Assembly: GCA_016763115.1 (NCBI GenBank)
Contig: JAESUL010000061.1
Location: 1 to 6,277, forward strand
Reading direction: 5' to 3'
DNA length: 6,277 nucleotides
From: Phycisphaerales bacterium
GTDB taxonomy: Bacteria > Planctomycetota > Phycisphaerae > Phycisphaerales > UBA1924
Part shown: one piece after another, positions 1 through 6,277 of the stretch
How positions within the stretch are numbered: the first letter of the stretch is position 1
Layout: each line of letters opens with the position of its first letter
The notes under the pieces: model-generated
Database searches by the model: none
Told to the model about the DNA's origin: nothing
Seen by the model: the letters and a program-made list of their open reading frames with translations, nothing else
Position numbers and translations under genes: made by a program

Positions 1-1
1 C

Positions 2-3000
2 GATCGGATCGCCCAGGCGAGGGGCGTGTTAAGTGCCGACCAGATCGAGTTGTACCACGAGGATTTGACCGCTGCTTTGGAAGCAAACCCTGACGACAGC
101 GACACCCTGGCTGCCTTGGTCCGGTGGGAAATCTTTGATGCGATCAGAGAGCAGCTCGATGGCGACAAATCGCTGATGATTACTACGCGGGACAAGGCCA
201 TCATGATGTGCGACGAGTATCTCTCGAATCATAGGGGGGACCCGCTTATCACTTCGATGCTGCTCACCATGAAGCTTGATCGCGTGAAAGAACAGAGCGG
301 CGAGGGGCTTGAGGGGAGCGAGAGGACGGAATCGATCCTCAAGGCATTCCGAAGTTTCCAGCCCGAACTCGACGAGAGTACCGAGTACATGATGGGTGCC
401 GACGAGGATGAGTTGCGTATCGATATTATTGACCAGTTGATGCGTTCGGAAGCCGCGATCGATCCTGGATCAGAGTTGCGCCGCACAAAAGCACTCGTGG
501 ATAGAATCGTAGAATTCAACGCGCAACCAAGGAACCTTTGGGTTTCGGCGCGTGTGAATCAGCAGGCGGGTGATATCGACGGTGCGCTCGAGCGGTTTGA
601 GAGCGTAGTAGCCCATCCCCCAATCCCATTGAGCTTTGAAGGAATGATGCTGTTCACCCGCAAGCGTCAAGCAATGGTTTCCATTGCTGACATCAAGCTC
701 AACTTGCACCAGATCGCCATGGCGAAAAGCGAGGACGGTGGTCAAGAGAATACTGCCCAGGAGTTGATGGTCGAAATCGAGAAGCTAGTACAAGAAATCG
801 CACAAGGCGTGTCGGAAGATGACAACCAGCTGCTGCTGCTCCGCGGACGGGTCGCTGAGTCAAAGGGTAGCCTCAGCGATGCGCTCAGTATGTATAAAAA
901 ATACAACGAGCAAACAAACCGCCGTTTCACCGACGGGCTCTGGCGTGAGGGAGCGACCGCACGCCGACTCGGGCAGTTGGGGATCGCCCGCACGGCGATG
1001 AAAGATCTGATCGCAAAGCGGAGCGTAGATGTGCGTGCCCTGCTCATGCTTGCAGACATCGAGACCCGGCTGAGCAACTACGAGAGCGCCATTGAACAAT
1101 ACGAGAGAGTTCTCGTCTTTGATGTAAACAACGAAGATGTGCGTAAGCTCTTAGACAATGTAAAATCGCTTCAGGACCCGTCTCGATTGGTGCAGTCTGA
1201 TCCTGCGTTGGCATTGGTCCTTCGCGCTCGACAGATCCGAAAGGGCTTTGATGGGCAACCCGGCGACCTTGCGTCGGCGATCGAACTGCTCCGTAAAGGG
1301 ATTGTTGACCCATCTATAGATTATGACCCCCGCGTGGCCAGAGAGTTGGCGATGCTGCTGATGGACAACGGGGACACGATCGGTGCCAGGGCAATGATTG
1401 TCCAGTCCGCGGACAAGTTCCCTGATGACGAGCCCCTCTCCCGGATGGCCGATGCCATGCAGGGCGATGATCCGACTGCAATTCTGGTCTCGCTCATCCG
1501 TCAATCGGAGCAAACCGATCTGGACAAAGAAGTTTCGATAGCCAATGTGTATATGCGTACCGGGCTCAACGATGAGTTCGACGCTTCAATTGCACGGCTC
1601 AATGAGGTTGCGTCAAAGGATCCACGAGTGATCGAGATGTCATTCAATAGAGCCCTCTCTCTCAATAACATCGCGGAAAGCGAGAAGTTCGCGAGACTCG
1701 CGATCGAGCAAGATATCGATGGTGTCCGCGGACTGACCTTCAAGGCACGCATTGAGTCTCGAAAGAGAAACCATGAACGGGCGGTCGAACTGCTCAAACA
1801 GGGCACCGCCCAGGGCAACGCCAGCGCGGCGGTGTATCGGATGCTCGCCATTGAGCAAGGCCTCATCGGACAGGTCGATTCTGCATCAGACTCTTTCCGC
1901 AAGGCGATCGCTATCCGCCCCGACGATGGTTCGGCAATCTTTGAGTATGTTGCCATGCTCACGCGGGCAGGGCGCTTTGAGCGAGCCCTTGATGTTGCCC
2001 GTTCAAATCAGAAATACGGCATCTCACAGCAACGGTTCAATAATCTATGGCTCATGCTTGAAGCCAAATATGGCGGCGACGAGGGGCGTGACTTTGCGAT
2101 CCGTCAACGCGAGCGTATGTTTGAGCTCAACTCCTCGGATATTGGCAATGCCTCCGAGCTCGCCCGGATGTACATCTCCGCTGAAAAATGGGACGAGTCA
2201 AAGACGCTGATCGATTCGATGCGTGCATCCAATGACACCCTGGCACTGGCTGAGATTGCTGCTACCTGGAACGCGGATCAGGGGCGCGTAGGAAAGCAGA
2301 GTGGGCTCATGCTCGCCCAGCAGGTGTACGCTGATTACATCGATTTGCTCGGGGACGAAGCAACCGAAGCACCGTACCTATCGCTGGCGAGATTCATGCT
2401 TGGGCGTGGTCGCCCCGATCTGGCACGCCAGGCCGCCTCCCGTGCTGTAGAACTCGAAGACCCTGCCAAAATGAACGGGTCAAAGATGCAGGGCGATCTA
2501 CTCATGGCAACCAATCAGTACGCCGAGGCGGCCAAAGCCTTTGTGCGGGTGATCGACAACAACGCAGATCCAGACAACCTGTACCGAACAAGGCTGATCG
2601 AAGCGAACCTGAGAATCGGGAAGCTTCAAGAAGCGATGGCGCTGCTGGATTCACTCCCCAGTGAAGACCAGAGCACCAAGATTGCCATGCTCCAGCGGGC
2701 GGAAATTCTCGACGGGCTCAACAAGTTTACCGAAGCGAGAGAAGTACTCGACCGGGTTGTGGCCAAGTTCCCCAACGACCCCATCGTCTATATCAAGCGT
2801 GCTGAATCCATGATTGGCGATGAAGAGCTGATGCCCGACCTGCTTTCCGATGTTGACCAGGCCATCAAAATCAATGCGGAAGACTGGCGTGCGTACCGTG
2901 TTCGTGCAGCGGCGTACTTTGCGATCTCGCAACGGCGCGAGGCGCTCGATGACCTGTTGATCGCGGTCCGGATCAACCCAAATCTTGACGAAGCCCTCTT

Positions 3001-3061
3001 CGGGGTGCTCAATGAAATGGTTGACAACAACCGCGCAGGCGAGGCGCTTGATCTCGCCTAA
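2..3061 (+). CDS. Large TPR-repeat protein, 5'-partial, ends at an in-frame TAA
   Basis: The frame is open from the first full codon (position 2), so the gene starts outside the window. The GTG at 26 is a possible start on paper but has no ribosome site, and the helical, TPR-like sequence continues on both sides of it, so it is probably an internal Val. The 1019 visible codons form a chain of degenerate tetratricopeptide repeats. Clear units lie near 521-622 (GALERFESVV), 1031-1132 (YESAIEQYERVL), 1826-1927 (FRKAIAIRPDD), 2690-2785 (TEAREVLDRVVAKFPNDP) and 2885-2986 (REALDDLLIAVRINPN). Many show the usual Ala at position 20 and Pro at 32. No membrane segment, enzyme motif or signal peptide is visible in this part; an N-terminal signal may lie upstream. 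TPR arrays are protein-binding scaffolds. Next to a Wzz-kinase gene, a role in EPS assembly or export (as for PrsT-type TPR lipoproteins of exosortase loci) is plausible but inferred. The TAA at 3059-3061 cuts a repeat in half; see the separate entries. Confidence 0.85.
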   Translation, partial: DRIAQARGVLSADQIELYHEDLTAALEANPDDSDTLAALVRWEIFDAIREQLDGDKSLMITTRDKAIMMCDEYLSNHRGDPLITSMLLTMKLDRVKEQSGEGLEGSERTESILKAFRSFQPELDESTEYMMGADEDELRIDIIDQLMRSEAAIDPGSELRRTKALVDRIVEFNAQPRNLWVSARVNQQAGDIDGALERFESVVAHPPIPLSFEGMMLFTRKRQAMVSIADIKLNLHQIAMAKSEDGGQENTAQELMVEIEKLVQEIAQGVSEDDNQLLLLRGRVAESKGSLSDALSMYKKYNEQTNRRFTDGLWREGATARRLGQLGIARTAMKDLIAKRSVDVRALLMLADIETRLSNYESAIEQYERVLVFDVNNEDVRKLLDNVKSLQDPSRLVQSDPALALVLRARQIRKGFDGQPGDLASAIELLRKGIVDPSIDYDPRVARELAMLLMDNGDTIGARAMIVQSADKFPDDEPLSRMADAMQGDDPTAILVSLIRQSEQTDLDKEVSIANVYMRTGLNDEFDASIARLNEVASKDPRVIEMSFNRALSLNNIAESEKFARLAIEQDIDGVRGLTFKARIESRKRNHERAVELLKQGTAQGNASAAVYRMLAIEQGLIGQVDSASDSFRKAIAIRPDDGSAIFEYVAMLTRAGRFERALDVARSNQKYGISQQRFNNLWLMLEAKYGGDEGRDFAIRQRERMFELNSSDIGNASELARMYISAEKWDESKTLIDSMRASNDTLALAEIAATWNADQGRVGKQSGLMLAQQVYADYIDLLGDEATEAPYLSLARFMLGRGRPDLARQAASRAVELEDPAKMNGSKMQGDLLMATNQYAEAAKAFVRVIDNNADPDNLYRTRLIEANLRIGKLQEAMALLDSLPSEDQSTKIAMLQRAEILDGLNKFTEAREVLDRVVAKFPNDPIVYIKRAESMIGDEELMPDLLSDVDQAIKINAEDWRAYRVRAAAYFAISQRREALDDLLIAVRINPNLDEALFGVLNEMVDNNRAGEALDLA
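3059..3061 (+). other. In-frame TAA stop inside a TPR helix
   Basis: The codons around it read Leu-Asp-Leu-Ala-TAA-Glu-Val-Ile-Glu-Lys-Arg-Pro-Asn-Asp, which is a textbook second helix of a TPR with one residue replaced by the stop. The frame is unchanged on both sides. The following base is G, and there is no obvious readthrough hairpin or slippery run beside it. Confidence 0.9.
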
Positions 3062-3097
3062 GAAGTTATCGAAAAGCGTCCCAATGATGCGCCGCTG

Positions 3098-4129
3098 ATG
3101 TCGCAAATCGGACGAGTCTTTGCCGCAAGAAGAGATTGGAACCGAGCAAGCGAAATGTACGGCATGGCTTGGAAAAAGCGGCGTGCACCGGCCGACGGGG
3201 CATCGTACATCGATGCTCTTGTACGCAAGTCTTCCCCGGATACCGACGCCGCCAACGCTGTCATCAATGATCTGGCTGAACTCGCCGGCGGGCTCAACAA
3301 GTGCCCGGGATTGCTGGCGGCCCAGGCGCTCGTGCTTGATGTACGCGGGCGCAGCGACTTTGCCATTCAGCAACTCACCAAAGCATTTGATATCTCGCTC
3401 GATGACGATCAGAAAATTCTTTCGTGGAACCGAAATGTTGTCCGGTTCTTTGAGGACAAGGACACGAGTATTGAGGTTGCGTATCTTGATTCGGTTCGGC
3501 GTCGAACTGATGTCGAGCAAATCGAGAACTGGATTGATCTCTTTATCGCCATGCGTCTGACCAGCGGGGGGAAAGAAGCAGGCCGCGCGATTGATCTGCT
3601 CAAGGGCCTCGTCTCGATCGACGACAACCTAACGCGCCGATTCCTTGCGTACCAGACCTATGGTTCGTACCTCTATGGGCAGGATAACTTCGAGGGCGCC
3701 CTCCAAGTCTGGACCGATGGGCTTGCGCATTTCCCAGACAACTGGGAACTAAACAACAACATCGCATTCACTTTGTCCGTAGAACTCGGTCGCCCCGAAG
3801 ACGCATTGAAGTATGCCCAACCGGCAACCCAATCAGGTGCAATCAACAGCGAGCCTTACGAGACACTTGCCCGCGTGTACATCCAACTTGGTCGATTTGA
3901 CGAGGCTGTCGAGATGATCAATAAGGGCAAGAGGTACGCAACATCGATTGCATCTCGTGTGACAATGATGCTTGCCGATGCGAGGCTCAATATTGCTCGC
4001 AAGGACCTTGAAATCGCCAACTTCGATGTTCTTAACGCCAGATCGCTATTCCGCTCTCTTCCGGGGGGTAATGACGATATCGAAGAGTCGATCAAGAAGG
4101 TTGAAGAAGAGATTGCCTCAGCAGGGTGA
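3098..4129 (+). CDS. C-terminal part of the TPR protein, downstream of the in-frame stop
   Basis: This stretch is in the same frame as the preceding TPR gene, and the codons between the TAA and this ATG (3062-3097, EVIEKRPNDAPL) complete the repeat that the stop interrupts. The ATG at 3098 is only the first in-frame ATG after the stop. No Shine-Dalgarno sequence precedes it, so independent translation is doubtful. The 343 residues carry further TPR units: around 3098-3180 (MSQIGRVFAARRDWNRASEM), 3638-3742 (NFEGALQVWTDGLAHFPDN), 3743-3850 (GRPEDALKYAQPA) and 3851-3946 (LGRFDEAVEMINKGKRYA). It ends in a charged helix (EESIKKVEEEIASAG) and a TGA. The region 3400-3630 is less regular and may be a spacer between repeat blocks. 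No enzyme motif or membrane segment is seen. It is best treated as the C-terminus of the upstream protein. If it is made alone, it would be a small TPR adaptor. Confidence 0.75.
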   Translation: MSQIGRVFAARRDWNRASEMYGMAWKKRRAPADGASYIDALVRKSSPDTDAANAVINDLAELAGGLNKCPGLLAAQALVLDVRGRSDFAIQQLTKAFDISLDDDQKILSWNRNVVRFFEDKDTSIEVAYLDSVRRRTDVEQIENWIDLFIAMRLTSGGKEAGRAIDLLKGLVSIDDNLTRRFLAYQTYGSYLYGQDNFEGALQVWTDGLAHFPDNWELNNNIAFTLSVELGRPEDALKYAQPATQSGAINSEPYETLARVYIQLGRFDEAVEMINKGKRYATSIASRVTMMLADARLNIARKDLEIANFDVLNARSLFRSLPGGNDDIEESIKKVEEEIASAG

Positions 4130-4217
4130 GTTATTCTGTCGAAGACAATAGTACAGCAACAGACGAGTCCAGACGAGCACAGGTTCTCGGACGAAGAATT
4201 CAAAATGGAGCATTGCG
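4130..4217 (+). other. 88-bp spacer between the TPR gene and the Wzz-kinase gene
   Basis: The spacer has no tRNA, no convincing -35/-10 pair and no intrinsic terminator. It contains two adjacent 10-bp near-copies, CAGACGAGTC (4160-4169) and CAGACGAGCA (4170-4179), and the ribosome site of the next gene at its 3' end. The lack of a terminator and the shared direction make co-transcription likely, but a weak promoter here cannot be excluded. Confidence 0.5.
4207..4210 (+). promoter_or_regulatory. Shine-Dalgarno sequence (GGAG) of the Wzz-kinase gene
   Basis: GGAG lies 7 nt before the ATG at 4218, an ideal spacing. No in-frame ATG, GTG or TTG with a comparable site lies close upstream, so this site decides the start. 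The out-of-frame ATG at 4205 overlaps the site and is not the start. Confidence 0.75.
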
Positions 4218-6277
4218 ATGAGCAACCCACAATCCCCGCCCCGTAATCCCACCCGCCCGCAACCGGCGGGCGGTGCTCCGGGCAACACTGGTCCCACGGT
4301 TTCATTGGACCCCATCAAACTGCTCCAGAAGTATAAATGGGCTTTGGCTGCCTCTATTCTTGTTGGTGCCGTTGCGGGGGTAGTTGCCCACATCGGTTTC
4401 TCAAAGTTTGCGCCGAAGTACACATCCTTTGCTGTTTTTCAATGCAACCCGGTGGGCGAAGAGATCGGCGAAGTAAACCCCGCGATTGTCAACCCCGAAG
4501 AAATGGAACGGTTTATCGGCACACAGGTTGCCAACATGAAATCCGAGCAGATCATTGCCCTGGTTGTTCGAGACTCACGGATTATTAACGAGGCCCCGCA
4601 GTGGACAAAGCAGTTTATGCGCAATGGCGTCTTTGACACCGTCGAAGCCAATGCAGAACTACAGAAGATTGTCCAGGCGTACCCGGTTCAGAACACCTAC
4701 CTGATCAAAATCGCCCTCTCGGTCCGCAATCCAAACGATGCCGCAGGATTGGTGAAGCTTGTTCGGCTCAACTACCTTGATATGATCAACTCGAACAACT
4801 CAAGGAATGTGATCCAGCGGAAGAAGGTCATCAGCGACGCCATTGATCGGGCAAGTAAAGAGATCAAGAATCTCAATACCCGGCGTACCCGCCTTGTTCG
4901 TGATGGTTCCCTCGATTCGTTGGACTCGGCCAAGTCATCGCGCGCCATGAAGCTCCGGTTGATTGACACCTCACTTGTGGATATCCAGCAGACCCTCGAA
5001 GCCCTCGCGGTGATGCAGGTCGCCGACGAGACCTCCCTCCAACGCGAATCCGGGGTGGACTACACCGAGAGTCTTCGCGAAGAAGTCGAGCAAAACCCTC
5101 TTATCAGGGGGTTGATCCAGGACAAAAAGCGATCGGAAACAAGCCTGCTTTCTTTGCAGGCCGACGGGTTTGGACCCCAGCACCGTGATGTGGTCCGCCT
5201 CATCTCTGGCATCGCGGCACTGGAACGCAAAATCGAGGACACACGCGAAGAGTTTCTCCGCAAAGCATTCGAGGCCCGTGTCCAGGGCACCCGGATGACC
5301 ATCAACCAATATCGCGCTCAAGAATCTGACCTGCTCAAGCAGCACGAAGAGTTAAAGGATGAACTCACCGAACTAACCAGTATTTCGGGCGAGATTAAGG
5401 ACATCGATCACCAGATTCTCGTCACCGTTGAACTCCAATCCAATCATGCAAACGATCTCGCGAAGCTCAACACCGCTTCTTCGCTCGACTCCGCTTCGCG
5501 CGTTGTTGTCTTTGCCCAAGAGACCATCCCCGACAGACAGTCATTCCCGGTCATCTTCACGATGGTCCCCGCAGGTGTATTTGTTGTTGGAGCATTAACG
5601 GTTGGTTTCATCTTGCTGTTCGAGTTCCTTGACCAGCGTGTCAAAAGTGCGGCAGACATCGCGATGATTCCTCGTACACGCCCGCTGGGGATTATCCCTG
5701 ATACCTGCGAAGACCCGGCCAATCCAACATGCGCCGAAACGGTCTTCCGAGATTCGCCCACGAGTGTGCTTGCCGAGCATTACCGTCAGCTCCGCACCAA
5801 GATCGGCAACGACCTCCTCCGCAAACAACACCGCTCGCTTCTGGTTGTTGGCGCAATGCCCGGATCGGGCGCGACAAGCGTCACGATCAACCTCGCCTGC
5901 GCGTGCGCCGCGCGAGGACAGAAAACACTCATCATCGACACCAACCACCGGCGCCCAAGCATCCACAGTGCTCTGGGTCTCAACTCGGATCGCGGGCTCG
6001 CCGATGTCTTGGCCGGCGACAACACGCTAGAAGAATGCATCCAGAGCACCGGGGAACGCTCGCCCGATGTGCTGGCTGTGGGCTCGCTCCCTCACCGGAT
6101 TATCGAACGCCTCGGCACCGACGCGATGGGTGATCTGATCAAACAGGTCTCTGAAAGATATGAGATTGTTCTGATCGATACCTCGCCGGCGATTGTCTCG
6201 GGCGACGCCGCGATGCTCGCCAACCAGACCGATGCCTCGATGCTTGTTGTCCGTGCGATGGCCGAGAAACGCGGGCA
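4218..6277 (+). CDS. Wzz/GumC-type chain-length determinant fused to a degenerate BY-kinase (Wzc-like) domain, 3'-partial
   Basis: This is a polysaccharide co-polymerase of the PCP-2a type (Wzc/GumC/ExoP family), which sits in the inner membrane and controls polymer length and export. The start ATG has a GGAG site 7 nt upstream. Order of parts: Pro/Gly-rich cytoplasmic tail (residues 5-27); TM1 (about 41-62, WALAASILVGAVAGVVAHIG); periplasmic Wzz domain with coiled-coil stretches near 192-230 and 325-410 and the GumC-type GFGPQHRDV (317-325); proline segment (P438, P444, P451); TM2 (about 443-468); EFLDQRVKSAADI (469-481), leading to the LGIIPD boundary; then the BY-kinase fold from about 520. 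EHYRQLR (520-526) matches the ExxRxxR oligomerisation motif. Walker A at 545-554 reads GAMPGSGATS, with Ala552 in place of the invariant Lys. Walker A' (571-580) is LIIDTNHRRP, with Asn576 for the second Asp. Walker B (650-657) ends IDTSP, where IDTPP is usual. The last visible codon is 686; the Tyr-rich C-terminal tail, if any, is outside the window. Family and topology are secure; loss of kinase activity is inferred. Confidence 0.9.
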   Translation, partial: MSNPQSPPRNPTRPQPAGGAPGNTGPTVSLDPIKLLQKYKWALAASILVGAVAGVVAHIGFSKFAPKYTSFAVFQCNPVGEEIGEVNPAIVNPEEMERFIGTQVANMKSEQIIALVVRDSRIINEAPQWTKQFMRNGVFDTVEANAELQKIVQAYPVQNTYLIKIALSVRNPNDAAGLVKLVRLNYLDMINSNNSRNVIQRKKVISDAIDRASKEIKNLNTRRTRLVRDGSLDSLDSAKSSRAMKLRLIDTSLVDIQQTLEALAVMQVADETSLQRESGVDYTESLREEVEQNPLIRGLIQDKKRSETSLLSLQADGFGPQHRDVVRLISGIAALERKIEDTREEFLRKAFEARVQGTRMTINQYRAQESDLLKQHEELKDELTELTSISGEIKDIDHQILVTVELQSNHANDLAKLNTASSLDSASRVVVFAQETIPDRQSFPVIFTMVPAGVFVVGALTVGFILLFEFLDQRVKSAADIAMIPRTRPLGIIPDTCEDPANPTCAETVFRDSPTSVLAEHYRQLRTKIGNDLLRKQHRSLLVVGAMPGSGATSVTINLACACAARGQKTLIIDTNHRRPSIHSALGLNSDRGLADVLAGDNTLEECIQSTGERSPDVLAVGSLPHRIIERLGTDAMGDLIKQVSERYEIVLIDTSPAIVSGDAAMLANQTDASMLVVRAMAEKRG
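4253..4273 (+). repeat. Perfect 8-bp GC-rich inverted repeat in the 5' coding end of the Wzz-kinase gene
   Basis: The arms CCGCCCGC (4253-4260) and GCGGGCGG (4266-4273) pair perfectly around a 5-nt loop (AACCG). The hairpin starts 36 nt into the coding sequence and encodes part of the Pro/Gly-rich tail before TM1. No T-tract follows, so it is not an intrinsic terminator. In the mRNA it could slow early elongation, or it may be a by-product of Pro, Arg and Gly codons. Confidence 0.6.
5844..6277 (+). other. Probable pseudokinase P-loop domain of the Wzc-like protein
   Basis: The domain shows the overall BY-kinase layout: beta strand and P-loop (SLLVVGAMPGSG), the helix start TINLA, Walker A' strand with RRPSIH, the GLADVLAGD segment, the VLAVGSLP segment, and a Walker B strand (YEIVLIDTSP) followed by SGDAAMLANQTD. 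All landmarks of the family are in place and in order, so this is not a frameshifted copy. The missing P-loop lysine would be expected to abolish or greatly weaken ATP hydrolysis and autophosphorylation in known BY-kinases. It could still bind nucleotide or act as a structural ring. Confidence 0.75.

Larger units (their letters stand above)
2..4129 (+). pseudogene. Single TPR gene interrupted by one nonsense codon (possible pseudogene)
   Basis: Reading through the TAA at 3059-3061 gives one continuous TPR protein of at least 1375 codons (1019 before, 355 after). The interrupted unit spans about 2987-3088 and keeps consensus spacing: Glu-Ala at 19-20, the stop at 25, Pro at 32 followed by Asn-Asp. 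No other stop, frameshift or drift in repeat quality appears on the 3' side, so the lesion is recent, tolerated, or an error in the sequence. CAA, AAA or GAA to TAA would each need one base change, and Gln, Lys or Glu are all usual at that TPR position. No other sign of a reassigned TAA is present, since this is the only TAA in the frame and the gene ends in TGA. Whether the gene is truly broken cannot be settled from this window. Confidence 0.55.

Noticed and set aside
26..28. GTG as the true start of the TPR gene
   Set aside because: The frame is open to the left edge, helical repeat-like residues continue upstream of it, and no Shine-Dalgarno sequence precedes it. The gene is better called 5'-partial.
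1501..1962. Minus-strand open frame of 153 codons
   Set aside because: Ser/Arg/Ala-rich low-complexity translation opposite clear TPR coding sequence; a shadow frame.
3059..3061. Reassignment of TAA as a sense codon in this organism
   Set aside because: It is the only in-frame TAA in over 2000 codons across the two genes, which does not support a genome-wide recoding.
3098..3100. ATG as the start of an independent downstream gene
   Set aside because: It has no ribosome site, and the 12 codons between the stop and this ATG complete the interrupted TPR unit, so it is most likely an internal Met.
2651..3520. Long minus-strand open frame of 289 codons opposite the TPR gene
   Set aside because: It lies antisense to convincing TPR repeats on the plus strand, has no recognisable domain, and spans the TPR stop region only by chance of codon composition.
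4132..4150. Imperfect stem (TATT/AATA and GTC/GAC) just after the TPR stop as a terminator
   Set aside because: Only 7 pairs with a 2-nt bulge, AT-rich, and no T-tract follows, so it is not a credible intrinsic terminator.
5729..6133. Plus-strand open frame of 134 codons in another frame of the kinase domain
   Set aside because: Arg/Pro/His-rich translation typical of an off-frame reading of GC-rich DNA; the Wzc-like frame carries all the family landmarks here.

Overview
The window is entirely plus-strand coding and looks like part of a bacterial exopolysaccharide (EPS) or capsule export locus. It holds two transcription units' worth of protein: a very long tetratricopeptide-repeat (TPR) protein (positions 2-4129, entering from the left edge) and, after an 88-bp gap, a Wzz/GumC-type chain-length determinant fused to a Wzc-like P-loop domain (4218 to the right edge). 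Both ends of the window cut a gene. Nothing in the sequence fixes the species. A giant soluble-looking TPR protein next to a Wzz-kinase, in moderately GC-rich DNA, fits Planctomycetota (Phycisphaerae-like) or another Gram-negative lineage with PrsT/exosortase-type EPS loci. That placement is inference.

Region 2-4129: one reading frame of TPR units runs without break except for a single in-frame TAA at 3059-3061. That stop falls inside helix B of a well-formed 34-residue TPR, and the same frame then stays open for 355 more codons to a TGA at 4127-4129. The two pieces are therefore best read as one ancestral gene of at least 1375 visible codons split by one nonsense codon (natural mutation, sequencing error or, less likely, recoding), not as two independent genes.

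Region 4130-4217: a short spacer with no convincing terminator. It carries a good Shine-Dalgarno sequence (GGAG, 4207-4210) that fixes the start of the next gene.

Region 4218-6277: an inner-membrane polysaccharide co-polymerase with two membrane segments, a long periplasmic coiled-coil domain, and a cytoplasmic domain of the bacterial tyrosine kinase (BY-kinase) fold. The kinase domain keeps its oligomerisation motif (EHYRQLR) but has lost the Walker A lysine (PGSGATS where the family has PGxGKS/T), and its Walker A' and Walker B motifs are also altered. It is probably a pseudokinase.

Working together, the expected picture is a Wzz-like protein setting polymer length and coupling to export, with the TPR protein as a scaffold for the envelope machinery. 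The two most interesting points are the lone stop in the TPR gene and the catalytically degenerate kinase.
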